DNA from: an uncultured Bacteroidia bacterium
GTDB lineage: Bacteria > Bacteroidota > Bacteroidia > Bacteroidales > UBA932
DNA length: 7,362 bases
Assembly: GCA_902796455.1 (NCBI GenBank)
Contig: CADBPH010000222.1
Span: forward strand, 1 to 7,362
Direction: 5' to 3'
Positions within the stretch are counted from its first letter, which is position 1. Every line of letters starts with the position of its first letter. A program made the translations under genes and the position numbers. Under the pieces are notes generated by a model. That model saw nothing but the letters and a program-made list of their open reading frames with translations. It did not search any database and was not told the DNA's origin. Shown here in pieces: positions 1-6,535 of this stretch.

Positions 1-219
1 CAATGCTTCTCCGGTGCCCTCTTCGACGACCAGCCGCTGGGACCCTTTGTTGCTGACGACATAAGCGGAGGTGTCGCTTTTCATCATATTCTGGAGATAG
101 GTCTCGATCTTGGTCTCCTGGTTGGCGAATGTCGTCTTGATGCTTTCCTTCGTGCAGGCGGAAAGCAGCAGGATGACGGTCGCCCCCAAAAGGGGTGAAA
201 GTATGTTGATCCTATTCAT
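1..219 (-). CDS. Lipoprotein, probable FKBP-like peptidyl-prolyl isomerase (partial, N-terminal 73 residues)
   Basis: Only the first 73 codons are present; the gene leaves the window on the left. The N-terminus has a hydrophobic stretch (about residues 5-20) ending in the lipobox LSAC, with Cys22 as the lipidated residue, so the product should be a membrane-anchored lipoprotein outside the cytoplasm. The segment after the anchor is polar (NQETKIETYLQNM, about 33-45). It leads into a stretch reading QRLVVEEGTGEAL at 61-73, which resembles the first strand and E-G-x-G turn at the beginning of FKBP domains. That FKBP assignment is an inference from a short segment, and the catalytic part is not visible. 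The start ATG lies inside the last codons of the upstream phosphoesterase gene (8-base overlap), so the two are probably cotranscribed and translationally coupled. No Shine-Dalgarno sequence is seen. An alternative is a Bacteroidales-specific lipoprotein of unknown function. Confidence 0.6.
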   Translation of the reverse strand, partial: MNRINILSPLLGATVILLLSACTKESIKTTFANQETKIETYLQNMMKSDTSAYVVSNKGSQRLVVEEGTGEAL

Positions 220-1300
220 TTACTTGTACTTGCGCTTCAATTACACCATTCTTGGACGAAAAGAAGTCGGCGATGTTCCTTTCCAGGAAATCCGGCACTT
301 CCGCCAGGGAAGCGACGTCCTGTCCGATCCAAAGCTTTCCTCCCGCGGCGAGCAGGTGGCCGCCGCCGTGGAAGCATTTCCGGGCCAGGGCCAGGGCGGA
401 AAAACCGCGTTTCGAGCGGATGGATACCCGCAGGCAGGTGTCCGACTCTTGCTTGAGGAAGATGCTCATGCGGATGTCGCGGACGGACAGCGGGACATTC
501 ACGAATCCCTCCGTGTCGCCTTCCGTGAGTCCGTAGGAAGCGGACGTCTCGAGGTCGAGCACCATCCAGGCCACGCCTTCAGGAGTGAGATGCAGGCCGG
601 AATCGAGCAATTTCCCCAGGACGCGGAGCCGGCGCAGCGGATAGTCCTGCAACACATGTACCAAAATATCGTCCCGGTTCACCCCGGCCCGCAGCAGTCC
701 CGCCGCCATGGCGAAAGTGGAGGGGTAGGTGGAATTGGCGAAATTGTTGGTGTCGGTCGTCATGCCCGTCATGAGTGCATGTGCGGCCGCCTGGGGGAGC
801 CGGGAAGGGTCTCCTTGGATTTCGGGCATTTCCAGGAGGATATGGTACAGCAATTCACAGGTGGAGGAAACATCCACGCGTGAAAAAGCCAGGTCGAATG
901 CGGTCAGGTCGGGGTCTTTGTGATGGTCGATCAGGACCTTGGGCGCCTGGGTCGCAAGCAGGATGTCCCGGAGCCCTTCGACTCTTGTGAAATCGTTGAA
1001 ATCCAGGCAGATGATAAGGTCGGAGGCCTGAAGCCGCGCCACCGTCTCCCGGGGTTCGCCGGAATAAGACAGGATATCGGTGCGGGGCATTTCGCCGGCC
1101 AGGAAGGAAAGCGAGTCGGGAGCCGGGTCCGGAAAAACGGATGCGGCATCCTTCCCCATGACGCGGAGGAATTCCAGCATGGCCAGGCTGCTCCCGATGG
1201 CATCCCCGTCCGGATGGACATGGGAGATCGTGGTAATGATCCGTGCCCGGGAGAGCATCCCATGGAGGTGGGAAATCTTTTTTTTGTCAACTGCTTCCAT
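212..1300 (-). CDS. nrnA: DHH/DHHA1 phosphoesterase, NrnA-type oligoribonuclease / pAp phosphatase
   Basis: This 362-residue cytoplasmic protein has the complete DHH-family architecture. Motif I is HVHPDGDAIGSS at 27-38 (metal ligands His27, Asp31, Asp33). Motif II is LDFND at 99-103 with Asp100. The signature DHH is at 125-127. Motif IV is TTDTNNF at 181-187 with Asp183. The C-terminal DHHA1 domain carries RSK (295-297) and the substrate-binding GGGH at 312-315. Family members of this length hydrolyse short RNA oligonucleotides and often the 3'-phosphate of pAp, taking the place of Orn in bacteria that lack it. The precise substrate cannot be told from sequence, and c-di-NMP or pGpG hydrolysis is possible within the family. 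The start was chosen because it gives the usual short lead before motif I and sits just downstream of a TAAATTTG promoter element. It is the first gene of a leftward unit with the overlapping lipoprotein gene. Confidence 0.87.
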   Translation of the reverse strand: MEAVDKKKISHLHGMLSRARIITTISHVHPDGDAIGSSLAMLEFLRVMGKDAASVFPDPAPDSLSFLAGEMPRTDILSYSGEPRETVARLQASDLIICLDFNDFTRVEGLRDILLATQAPKVLIDHHKDPDLTAFDLAFSRVDVSSTCELLYHILLEMPEIQGDPSRLPQAAAHALMTGMTTDTNNFANSTYPSTFAMAAGLLRAGVNRDDILVHVLQDYPLRRLRVLGKLLDSGLHLTPEGVAWMVLDLETSASYGLTEGDTEGFVNVPLSVRDIRMSIFLKQESDTCLRVSIRSKRGFSALALARKCFHGGGHLLAAGGKLWIGQDVASLAEVPDFLERNIADFFSSKNGVIEAQVQVNE

Positions 1301-1319
1301 CTGCGTTTTATTTCCGTGG

Positions 1320-1327
1320 CAAATTTA
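1320..1327 (-). promoter_or_regulatory. Probable -7 element of the nrnA promoter
   Basis: Read on the minus strand this is TAAATTTG, a full match to the Bacteroidetes -7 consensus TAnnTTTG. It lies about 20 bases upstream of the nrnA ATG, which would give a leader of roughly 10-15 bases. No clear TTG is found at the expected -33 distance; the region there reads GATTTATC. The same octamer is the -7 element of cstA in this window. Confidence 0.5.
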
Positions 1328-1336
1328 GTCAAATTA

Positions 1337-1367
1337 TTGCATTTGATAAATCATTTTCATAACTTTG
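1337..1367 (+). promoter_or_regulatory. Probable promoter of the 1408-3347 gene cluster
   Basis: TTG at 1337-1339 is followed after exactly 20 bases by TAACTTTG at 1360-1367, matching the Bacteroidetes TTG / TAnnTTTG arrangement. Transcription would start near 1374 and leave an AT-rich leader of about 34 bases without a Shine-Dalgarno sequence before the ATG at 1408. Its upstream half overlaps the upstream region of the leftward nrnA promoter. Confidence 0.6.
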
Positions 1368-1407
1368 TCCGATGATTGTAGTGAAATAAAAAAACTAAAA
1401 ATACATT

Positions 1408-2100
1408 ATGGACATTCTTAAAAAGGTTTTCACCTACCTGATTCTTCCTGTGGCCATCATCGCTCTTGTCTATGCGATTGTCACCAGCATTCAGAAGCCT
1501 GTTAAGTTCAACAAGGCGACGGAGGCGCGCCGGACTGTGGCCATCCAGCGCCTGAAGGATATCCGCACCCTCGAGGTTGCATACAAGAGTGTCAACGGTC
1601 GGTTTACCGCTGATATCGATTCCCTCGCCATGTTCTATAACAACGGCAAGATGGATGTCATCATGCAGATCGGTTCCAACGACGACTCTCTCGCCGTGGC
1701 CAATACGGAAAAGATTAAAAAGGCCAACCGCAAGATCACCAATGAGGATCTCTACAAGATGTGGAAGAATGGTGAGAAGAACCTCGTGTTCTCTACCAGG
1801 ACCTCTGTCCCCGTGAAGGATACGCTGTTCGCCAGCCGTCGGGATTTCTGCATGGACTCGCTGCGTTACATCCCGTTCTCCGGGAAGGAACCCATCGAGA
1901 TGGAAGCAGTTGTCAAGCAGGTTTCCGGTGTCAATGTCCCGCTTTTCGAAGCGCGCATGCCGTACAAGAAGCTTCTCAAAGGTCTTGACAACCAGCTCCG
2001 GATCAATCTGGATGCCGAACAGGATGCCAAGGGTATGTACAAGGGCCTGCAGGTCGGTAGCGTAACTACGCCGAACAACAATGCCGGTAACTGGGAGTAG
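1408..2100 (+). CDS. Bitopic membrane protein of unknown function with a pseudopilin-like region
   Basis: I do not recognise a named family for this 230-residue protein. It has one membrane segment (about residues 8-27) after a short basic N-terminus (KK at 5-6), which predicts a cytoplasmic N-terminus and a large C-terminal domain in the periplasm. Residues about 40-76, starting ARRTVAIQRLKDIRTLE, resemble the region after the hydrophobic helix of type II secretion pseudopilins, where a helix leads into a G-x-F/Y and a D-S-L-x-x-F segment. However, there is no GFTLIE-type prepilin cleavage site, so it is not an ordinary pseudopilin. The remainder is charged and mostly soluble, with a single Cys (Cys148), and ends in a flexible Asn/Gly-rich tail. 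It is the first gene after the promoter at 1337-1367 and lies 30 bases ahead of the DUF3822 gene and in the same direction as rsmD. Coding is well supported by the long open frame, GC-rich third positions and the promoter. Confidence 0.85.
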   Translation: MDILKKVFTYLILPVAIIALVYAIVTSIQKPVKFNKATEARRTVAIQRLKDIRTLEVAYKSVNGRFTADIDSLAMFYNNGKMDVIMQIGSNDDSLAVANTEKIKKANRKITNEDLYKMWKNGEKNLVFSTRTSVPVKDTLFASRRDFCMDSLRYIPFSGKEPIEMEAVVKQVSGVNVPLFEARMPYKKLLKGLDNQLRINLDAEQDAKGMYKGLQVGSVTTPNNNAGNWE

Positions 2101-2130
2101 GCGCAGCCTGTCTTCCCGGCTTTCATAGAT

Positions 2131-2814
2131 ATGGAATTTACGCCATATACCAGGATATCCATTCAAGTCTCCTTGAGTGGATATTCTTTTAAGGTAGAGA
2201 AGGATGGAGAAAGCCATTCTTCCGGCTGGCTGGGCTCGGAACGGATTTTTACGACACCGGAGTTCCAGCGCCGTTACGACAAGGTGGACATTGCGCTCAT
2301 GACGCCGAAGTTCACCTTGGTGCCGGCTCCTTTCTTTGACCCGTCCAATGCGCGTGAAGCCTTGTCTGAGGTGGTCTCGCTGCGGGAGGAGGACCGAGTG
2401 GAATCGGTCCCGCTGCCCGAATACGGCGCCGTCCTGGTGTATTCCAATTCGCTGGATGAATCCCTGTCGAAGGTTATCTCGCAGACGGTCCTGATGACGG
2501 ACGGCACTTCTGCTCCGGTCCTGCCGGAGATGTATTATATCCTGCGGGATCTGCCCCAGTGCCCGGACTACAATAAAATCCTGGCCTCGTATCGGGACGG
2601 GTATTTGCACCTGGCCGTATCGCAGGGGAAGAGCCTCCAGCTCTGCAATGCCTATGAAGCGGTGGATTTCACGACGGCGGAGTATTTCATCTTCCTGGTA
2701 ATGAAAAAATTGCAGTTGAATCCCGAGGTTTCCGGGATCGTCTTTCGGACGCCGCTCACCCAGGAAATGGAAATGTCGCTGTACCGGTATTTCAAGGCAG
2801 TGGAGGTTATCTGA
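2131..2814 (+). CDS. DUF3822 family protein
   Basis: This 227-residue soluble protein matches the DUF3822 family, which is largely confined to Bacteroidetes and commonly found beside rsmD. Recognisable parts are the N-terminal strand pair RISIQVSLSGYSFKV (8-22), the segment KFTLVPAPFFD (60-70), and the C-terminal half with YRDGYLHLAVSQGKSL (154-169) followed by a helix with TTAEYFIFLVMKKL (181-194). From memory, the family is grouped with actin-like (ASKHA) ATPase folds; the first and the DG-containing segments would then be the two phosphate loops. Neither shows the classical D-x-G-x-T pattern here, so ATP hydrolysis is doubtful. At 227 residues it is, by memory, somewhat shorter than typical members. 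The function is unknown. It is 30 bases downstream of the bitopic protein gene, and its TGA shares one base with the rsmD ATG, so the three are probably one transcript. No Shine-Dalgarno sequence is seen. Confidence 0.8.
   Translation: MEFTPYTRISIQVSLSGYSFKVEKDGESHSSGWLGSERIFTTPEFQRRYDKVDIALMTPKFTLVPAPFFDPSNAREALSEVVSLREEDRVESVPLPEYGAVLVYSNSLDESLSKVISQTVLMTDGTSAPVLPEMYYILRDLPQCPDYNKILASYRDGYLHLAVSQGKSLQLCNAYEAVDFTTAEYFIFLVMKKLQLNPEVSGIVFRTPLTQEMEMSLYRYFKAVEVI
2802..2806 (+). promoter_or_regulatory. Shine-Dalgarno sequence of rsmD
   Basis: GGAGG lies 7 bases before the rsmD ATG, inside the last codons of the DUF3822 gene. It is a full-strength match to the anti-Shine-Dalgarno sequence, unlike the other starts in this window, which have none. 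Together with the TGATG stop/start overlap it fixes the rsmD start. Confidence 0.6.
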
Positions 2815-3347
2815 TGCGTATCATTTCCGGTTCCCTCAAGGGAAAGACCATCGAGGTCCCTCCTTCTTTTTCCGCTCGTCCGACGACGGATTATGCCAAG
2901 GAAGCCCTCTTCAACATCCTGGACAATGAATACGAGTTTGCCGACCTCAAGGTCCTGGACCTGTTCGGCGGTACGGGCTCGGTGTCCTATGAGTTCGTTT
3001 CCCGGGGCGTAGGGCATGTCTGGTGCGTGGAAATGAACCCCCAGTATGCTGCTTTTATCAAGACACAGGCCCAGCGACTGGGCATCCGGAACCTGACGGT
3101 GGTCCGGCACAATGTTTTTGAATTCCTGCCGATCTGCCACGAGAAATTCGATCTCGTCTTTGCCGACCCTCCGTATGCCCTGGAGGGCTTGGAACTGATT
3201 CCGGACAAGGTGCTGGCGCAGGATATCCTCTTCCCCGGCGCCTATTTTATCCTGGAGCACGGCGACGAGCATTCTTTCACGTCCCACCCCGCATTCAAAA
3301 AGGAGAAGCGGTACGGACGTGTCCACTTCTCCTTTTTTGAAAAATAA
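2814..3347 (+). CDS. rsmD: 16S rRNA (guanine(966)-N(2))-methyltransferase RsmD
   Basis: The 177-residue protein is a class I SAM-dependent methyltransferase that methylates N2 of G966 in 16S rRNA on the small subunit. The N-terminal MRIISG start and the segment RPTTDYAKEALFNIL (22-36) are hallmarks of RsmD. The SAM-binding motif I is LDLFGGTGSVSYE (48-60), the acidic residue after strand 2 is Glu73 in CVEMN, and the catalytic motif IV is DPPY at 118-121. The C-terminus has the family's YG-x-V-x-F pattern (167-172). It is slightly shorter than the E. coli protein (about 198 residues), mainly at the ends. The start overlaps the upstream stop by one base and has its own GGAGG site. The last codons (162-175) contain a perfect inverted repeat that looks like a transcription terminator. 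Confidence 0.95.
   Translation: MRIISGSLKGKTIEVPPSFSARPTTDYAKEALFNILDNEYEFADLKVLDLFGGTGSVSYEFVSRGVGHVWCVEMNPQYAAFIKTQAQRLGIRNLTVVRHNVFEFLPICHEKFDLVFADPPYALEGLELIPDKVLAQDILFPGAYFILEHGDEHSFTSHPAFKKEKRYGRVHFSFFEK
3297..3338. terminator. Bidirectional intrinsic terminator inside the 3' end of rsmD
   Basis: AAAAAGGAGAAG (3297-3308) and CTTCTCCTTTTT (3326-3337) are perfect 12-bp inverted arms around a 17-base loop. The loop holds a small nested GGAC/GTCC pair (3315-3324). Read rightward, the GGAGAAG stem is followed by six T (3333-3338), ending 7 bases before the rsmD stop codon. Read leftward, it is followed by five T on the minus strand and lies about 25 bases beyond the stop of the HerA-like gene. 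Termination is inferred from this shape; the stem is modest in GC. Confidence 0.7.
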
Positions 3348-3363
3348 GCAGGTCGGGCATTCC

Positions 3364-4983
3364 CTATTTGATCAGGCTTCCGAGTATGCTGCGGGTCAGT
3401 TCCCGGGTAATGGTCCGGGTCGCTGCCGAAGCGGCGCTGCTGGCTGCTTTACCGGCTGCGCTCTTGGTTGAAGTCTTTGACCTTGAAGATTTTGTGGAGG
3501 TGGATTTTCCGCCCAGCGAGGTGGAAACGGCACTTCCGATACTCTTGGCGACGCTGGCTGCGACAGCTGTGGCAACCGCATTGAGAATCTTGTTGCCGAT
3601 CCCCGAACCCTTCTTCTTGGCTTTCTCTTTCTCGGCCTTGGCTTCCTGCTCAGCTGCTTCATTCGCCTGCCGGGCTTCTTCGGCGGCGAGGGTTTCCTCC
3701 TCCGCTTTTTTCAGCAGGATTTCAAAAGCACTCTCCCGGTCGAACGTCTGGTCATAACGGCCGTAGAGGCGGGATTTCTTGATAATCTCCTCACGCTGCG
3801 CTTCGGTAATCGCACCGATTTGGCTGAGCGGGAAGAGGATTTTTGCCCGTTGTACGATGCTGGGGGCGCCTTTTTCATCCAGGAAGGAGACCAGGGCTTC
3901 ACCGGTTTCGAGGTTCATGATGGCCTCGTCCGTCTTGAACGCCGGATTGGGGCGGAACGTATCGGCCGCCGTCTTGACGGCTTTCTGGTCCTTGGGCGTG
4001 AAAGCGCGCAGGGCGTGTTGTACCCGGTTTCCGAGCTGCCCGAGGATGGCCTCCGGAATGTCAGTGGGGGACTGTGTGACAAAGTACACGCCGACACCCT
4101 TGCTCCGGATGAGCCGGACCACTTGCTCGATCTTGTCTACCAGTGCCTTGGAGGTATCGTCGAAGAGCATGTGCGCTTCGTCGAAGAAGAAGACAAGCTT
4201 CGGGAGATCCATGTCTCCGACTTCCGGGAGGGTGCTGTACAGTTCGGACAGCAGCCAGAGGAGGAACGTCGAATACAGTTTCGGATTCAGCATCAGCTTG
4301 TCCGCGGCCAGGACATTCATGATTCCTTTCCCGCCTTCGCACTGCAGGAGGTCGTAAATGTCGAATGCGGGCTCTCCGAAGAATTTGTCCGCTCCCTGGT
4401 TGTCGAGTGTCAGGAGTGCACGCTGGATGGCACCGACGCTTGCCGGGGAGATGTTCCCATAGGTGGTCGTGAATTCTGCGGCATTCTTGGCGACGAAGTC
4501 GAGCATGGCCCTCAGGTCCTTCATGTCGATGAGCAGGAGACCTCTTTCGTCAGCGATGCGGAAGACGATATTCAGGACACCGGTCTGGGTCTCATTCAGG
4601 GCAAGCAGGCGGGACAGCAGTTGCGGCCCCATGTCGGAAATCGTCGCCCGCATGGGATGCCCCTGCTCTCCGAAAACGTCGAAGAAACGGACCGGGCAGG
4701 GTTGGAACTGCGGGTCCTCGATCCCGAATTCGGGCATCCGTTTTTGGATGAACCCCGACAGCCGGCCAGCCTGGCTGATTCCGGACAAGTCGCCTTTCAT
4801 GTCCGCCATGAAACAGGGGACACCCGCCTGGCAGAAGGTTTCCGCGAGGACTTGAAGGGTGACGGTCTTTCCGGTACCGGTGGCGCCGGCGATCAGGCCG
4901 TGGCGGTTGGCCATCTTGCCGATGATGCTGATCGGACCTTCGTCGCAGTGGGCGACGTACAATCCACGTTCTTTGTCAAGCAT
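3364..4983 (-). CDS. HerA-like / DUF853 ATPase (YjgR-type)
   Basis: This 539-residue protein belongs to the HerA/FtsK superfamily of P-loop ATPases, in the DUF853 branch typified by E. coli YjgR. Walker A is GATGTGKT at 33-40, unusually near the N-terminus as in this branch. Walker B is LVFFFDEAH at 263-271 (Asp268, Glu269). The polar sensor is FVTQSP at 301-306 (Gln304), and Arg320 in [12 protein letters not shown] is a candidate arginine finger. The segment [16 protein letters not shown] (408-423) is typical of the C-terminal part. It is followed by a charged probable coiled coil (about 420-458, rich in Ala, Glu and Lys), an alanine-rich helix (460-487), a Ser/Thr/Lys/Ala linker (about 491-521) and a terminal [11 protein letters not shown] motif. 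Family members are predicted hexameric DNA-associated motors, but the cellular role is not established. No NurA nuclease gene is seen nearby. It begins 12 bases after the cstA stop, so it is probably cotranscribed with cstA. No Shine-Dalgarno sequence is visible. Confidence 0.9.
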   Translation of the reverse strand: MLDKERGLYVAHCDEGPISIIGKMANRHGLIAGATGTGKTVTLQVLAETFCQAGVPCFMADMKGDLSGISQAGRLSGFIQKRMPEFGIEDPQFQPCPVRFFDVFGEQGHPMRATISDMGPQLLSRLLALNETQTGVLNIVFRIADERGLLLIDMKDLRAMLDFVAKNAAEFTTTYGNISPASVGAIQRALLTLDNQGADKFFGEPAFDIYDLLQCEGGKGIMNVLAADKLMLNPKLYSTFLLWLLSELYSTLPEVGDMDLPKLVFFFDEAHMLFDDTSKALVDKIEQVVRLIRSKGVGVYFVTQSPTDIPEAILGQLGNRVQHALRAFTPKDQKAVKTAADTFRPNPAFKTDEAIMNLETGEALVSFLDEKGAPSIVQRAKILFPLSQIGAITEAQREEIIKKSRLYGRYDQTFDRESAFEILLKKAEEETLAAEEARQANEAAEQEAKAEKEKAKKKGSGIGNKILNAVATAVAASVAKSIGSAVSTSLGGKSTSTKSSRSKTSTKSAAGKAASSAASAATRTITRELTRSILGSLIK

Positions 4984-4995
4984 ATTTGTTCTAAA

Positions 4996-6462
4996 TTAAT
5001 GATTTATACCTATTTTACGACCTTTCTGCCACAGCATGAAGAGCAGGAACGACCCGACCAGCGTCAGGGCGCCGATGGCGGTATTCCAGGTGACGGGAAG
5101 GTTGAATCCAATCTTGGCGACGCAGATGTATGTCACGCAGACCGCTGTCATGAAGCATGCGGGAATCAGTGTGAGCATGTAACTGTATCCGGGCCTTTCC
5201 TTGGCCAGGAAAACCGTAGCGGCCCACAAGCTGAATACCGAGAGCGTTTGATTGGCCCAGCCGAAATACCGCCAGATGATATTGAATCCGTCTGCATTGG
5301 CGATGCTGAACCACAAGGCGACGCAGGCGGCCAGGAAGAACGGAATGCAGATGGTCAGGCGGTTCCGGACCGACTGCTGGCTCATGTGCAGGAAATCCGC
5401 GATGATCAGGCGGGCGCTGCGGAAAGCGGTGTCTCCGCTCGTGATCGGCGCGGCCACGACCCCGAGAAGGGCGAGGATGCCTCCCAGCATGCCCAGCCAG
5501 CTCTTGGAGACCTTGGTGACAACGGTCGGAGCGGCAGCCGACAGGTCGGAGCCGACTTCCGCGGCCCCTCCGGCAAAGAAGAAGTAGGAGGAGACGGCCG
5601 CCCAGATCAGGGCCACAATGCCTTCCGTAATCATCGAACCGTAGAAAATCGGTCTTCCCAGTTTCTCATTCTTCATGCAGCGGGCCATCATCGGACTTTG
5701 CGTGGCATGGAAGCCGCTGATGGCTCCGCAGGCGATTGTGATGAACAGGAACGGGAAAATGGGCTGTCCCTTGACACCGACGGAAGGGCCCCTGTTGCCC
5801 AGGCCTTGCCAGAGTTCCGGAATCGCGGGCCATTTGCTCAGCAGACCGACCATCAGGGCGACGGCCATGAAGAGCAGGGAAACAGCGAAAATCGGGTATA
5901 TCTTGCCGATAATCTTGTCGATCGGCAGCAGCGTGGCGATGATGTAATAGATGAAAATGACAGCGACCCATATCATCATGGCGGTGCGGGAACCGTCTCC
6001 GGCAATGTCGCCGAGAATCAGGGCGGGGCTGTAGACGAATACCGTGCCGACAAGCAGCAGCAACAGGACCGAGAAGACCATCATCACGTTCTTGACTTTA
6101 TTCCCGAGATAGGTGCCGACGATGGCCGGGAGCCCGGCCCCGTCATGGCGCAGGGACAACATGCCGAGCAGGTAGTCGTGGACGGCGCCTGCGAAAATGC
6201 ATCCCAGGACGATCCAGAGATAGGATGCAGGCCCGAATTTGGCCCCCATGATCGCACCGAAGATGGGCCCGGTCCCGGCAATGTTCAGGAATTGGATCAT
6301 GAAAATTTTCCATGTCGGCATGGGAACGAAATCCACTCCGTCCGCTTTGGCGATGGCCGGCGTCATCCGGGCCGGATCGGGTTTGAAAACGTGCTCGACA
6401 AACTTGCCGTAGAGGAAATACCCGGCAACCAGGAGCAACAGGCTGAGAATAAAAGATACCAT
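4996..6462 (-). CDS. cstA: CstA-family carbon starvation transporter (short form)
   Basis: This 488-residue inner-membrane protein has about 12-13 hydrophobic segments and the CstA signatures. These are QFLNIAGTGPIFGAIMGA (57-74), AVHDYLLGMLSLRHDG (93-108), SGFHATQSPMMARCM (249-263), ITSGDTAFRSARLIIADF (340-357) and YFGWANQTLSVFSLWAA (399-415). The family, first described as carbon-starvation-induced peptide permeases in E. coli, includes pyruvate transporters such as BtsT; the substrate here cannot be told from sequence. It is much shorter than E. coli CstA (about 700 residues), yet both the CstA core and the C-terminal five-helix region appear to be kept, so this looks like the short form rather than a truncation. 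The start is just after a long hydrophobic-segment-compatible N-terminus (MVSFILSLLLL) and downstream of a well-formed promoter. It leads a leftward unit with the HerA-like gene and diverges from the glycoside hydrolase gene. Confidence 0.92.
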   Translation of the reverse strand: MVSFILSLLLLVAGYFLYGKFVEHVFKPDPARMTPAIAKADGVDFVPMPTWKIFMIQFLNIAGTGPIFGAIMGAKFGPASYLWIVLGCIFAGAVHDYLLGMLSLRHDGAGLPAIVGTYLGNKVKNVMMVFSVLLLLLVGTVFVYSPALILGDIAGDGSRTAMMIWVAVIFIYYIIATLLPIDKIIGKIYPIFAVSLLFMAVALMVGLLSKWPAIPELWQGLGNRGPSVGVKGQPIFPFLFITIACGAISGFHATQSPMMARCMKNEKLGRPIFYGSMITEGIVALIWAAVSSYFFFAGGAAEVGSDLSAAAPTVVTKVSKSWLGMLGGILALLGVVAAPITSGDTAFRSARLIIADFLHMSQQSVRNRLTICIPFFLAACVALWFSIANADGFNIIWRYFGWANQTLSVFSLWAATVFLAKERPGYSYMLTLIPACFMTAVCVTYICVAKIGFNLPVTWNTAIGALTLVGSFLLFMLWQKGRKIGINH

Positions 6463-6475
6463 TCGAGGTTTCGTA

Positions 6476-6507
6476 TTTCGGTTATTCGTACAAATTTACT
6501 ATATTTG
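6476..6507 (+). promoter_or_regulatory. Probable promoter of the GH2-type gene
   Basis: TATATTTG at 6500-6507 is a full match to the Bacteroidetes -7 consensus TAnnTTTG. At the expected 20-base distance upstream stands TTTC (6476-6479) rather than TTTG, so the -33 element is imperfect. Transcription would begin near 6513, about 23 bases before the ATG. The weak -33 suggests lower basal strength or a need for an activator, which is an inference. Confidence 0.5.
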
Positions 6508-6521
6508 GGAAATTAATACAA
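6491..6521 (-). promoter_or_regulatory. Promoter of cstA (and probably the HerA-like gene)
   Basis: On the minus strand, TTG (6521-6519) is followed after exactly 20 bases by TAAATTTG (6498-6491), a full Bacteroidetes -33/-7 match. Transcription would start near 6485, giving a leader of about 22 bases. Its -7 element is separated by one base from the divergent -7 element of the glycoside hydrolase gene. Confidence 0.65.
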
Positions 6522-6535
6522 CCGTTTTTTACGCT

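Noticed and set aside
110..883. A 257-codon open frame on the plus strand opposite nrnA
   Set aside because: The minus strand encodes all DHH/DHHA1 motifs here; the plus reading is a shadow without a recognisable domain.
1330..1345. Inverted repeat CAAAT-N6-ATTTG in the nrnA upstream region as an operator
   Set aside because: The arms are only 5 bases, AT-rich, and made of the same letters as promoter elements, so chance is a sufficient explanation.
1357..2610. A 417-codon open frame on the minus strand opposite the membrane protein and DUF3822 genes
   Set aside because: The plus strand carries a promoter, a membrane segment and DUF3822 family motifs, while the minus reading is His/Arg/Gln-rich without recognisable domains, typical of an antisense shadow.
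3820..6516. An 898-codon open frame on the plus strand opposite the HerA-like gene and cstA
   Set aside because: It is codon-aligned with both real genes, which happen to share the same minus-strand frame. It stays open because those genes rarely use TTA, CTA or TCA codons. Its translation is low in hydrophobic structure and rich in Gly, Asp, Glu, Gln and Arg, and shows no domain, while the opposite strand has clear catalytic and signature motifs.
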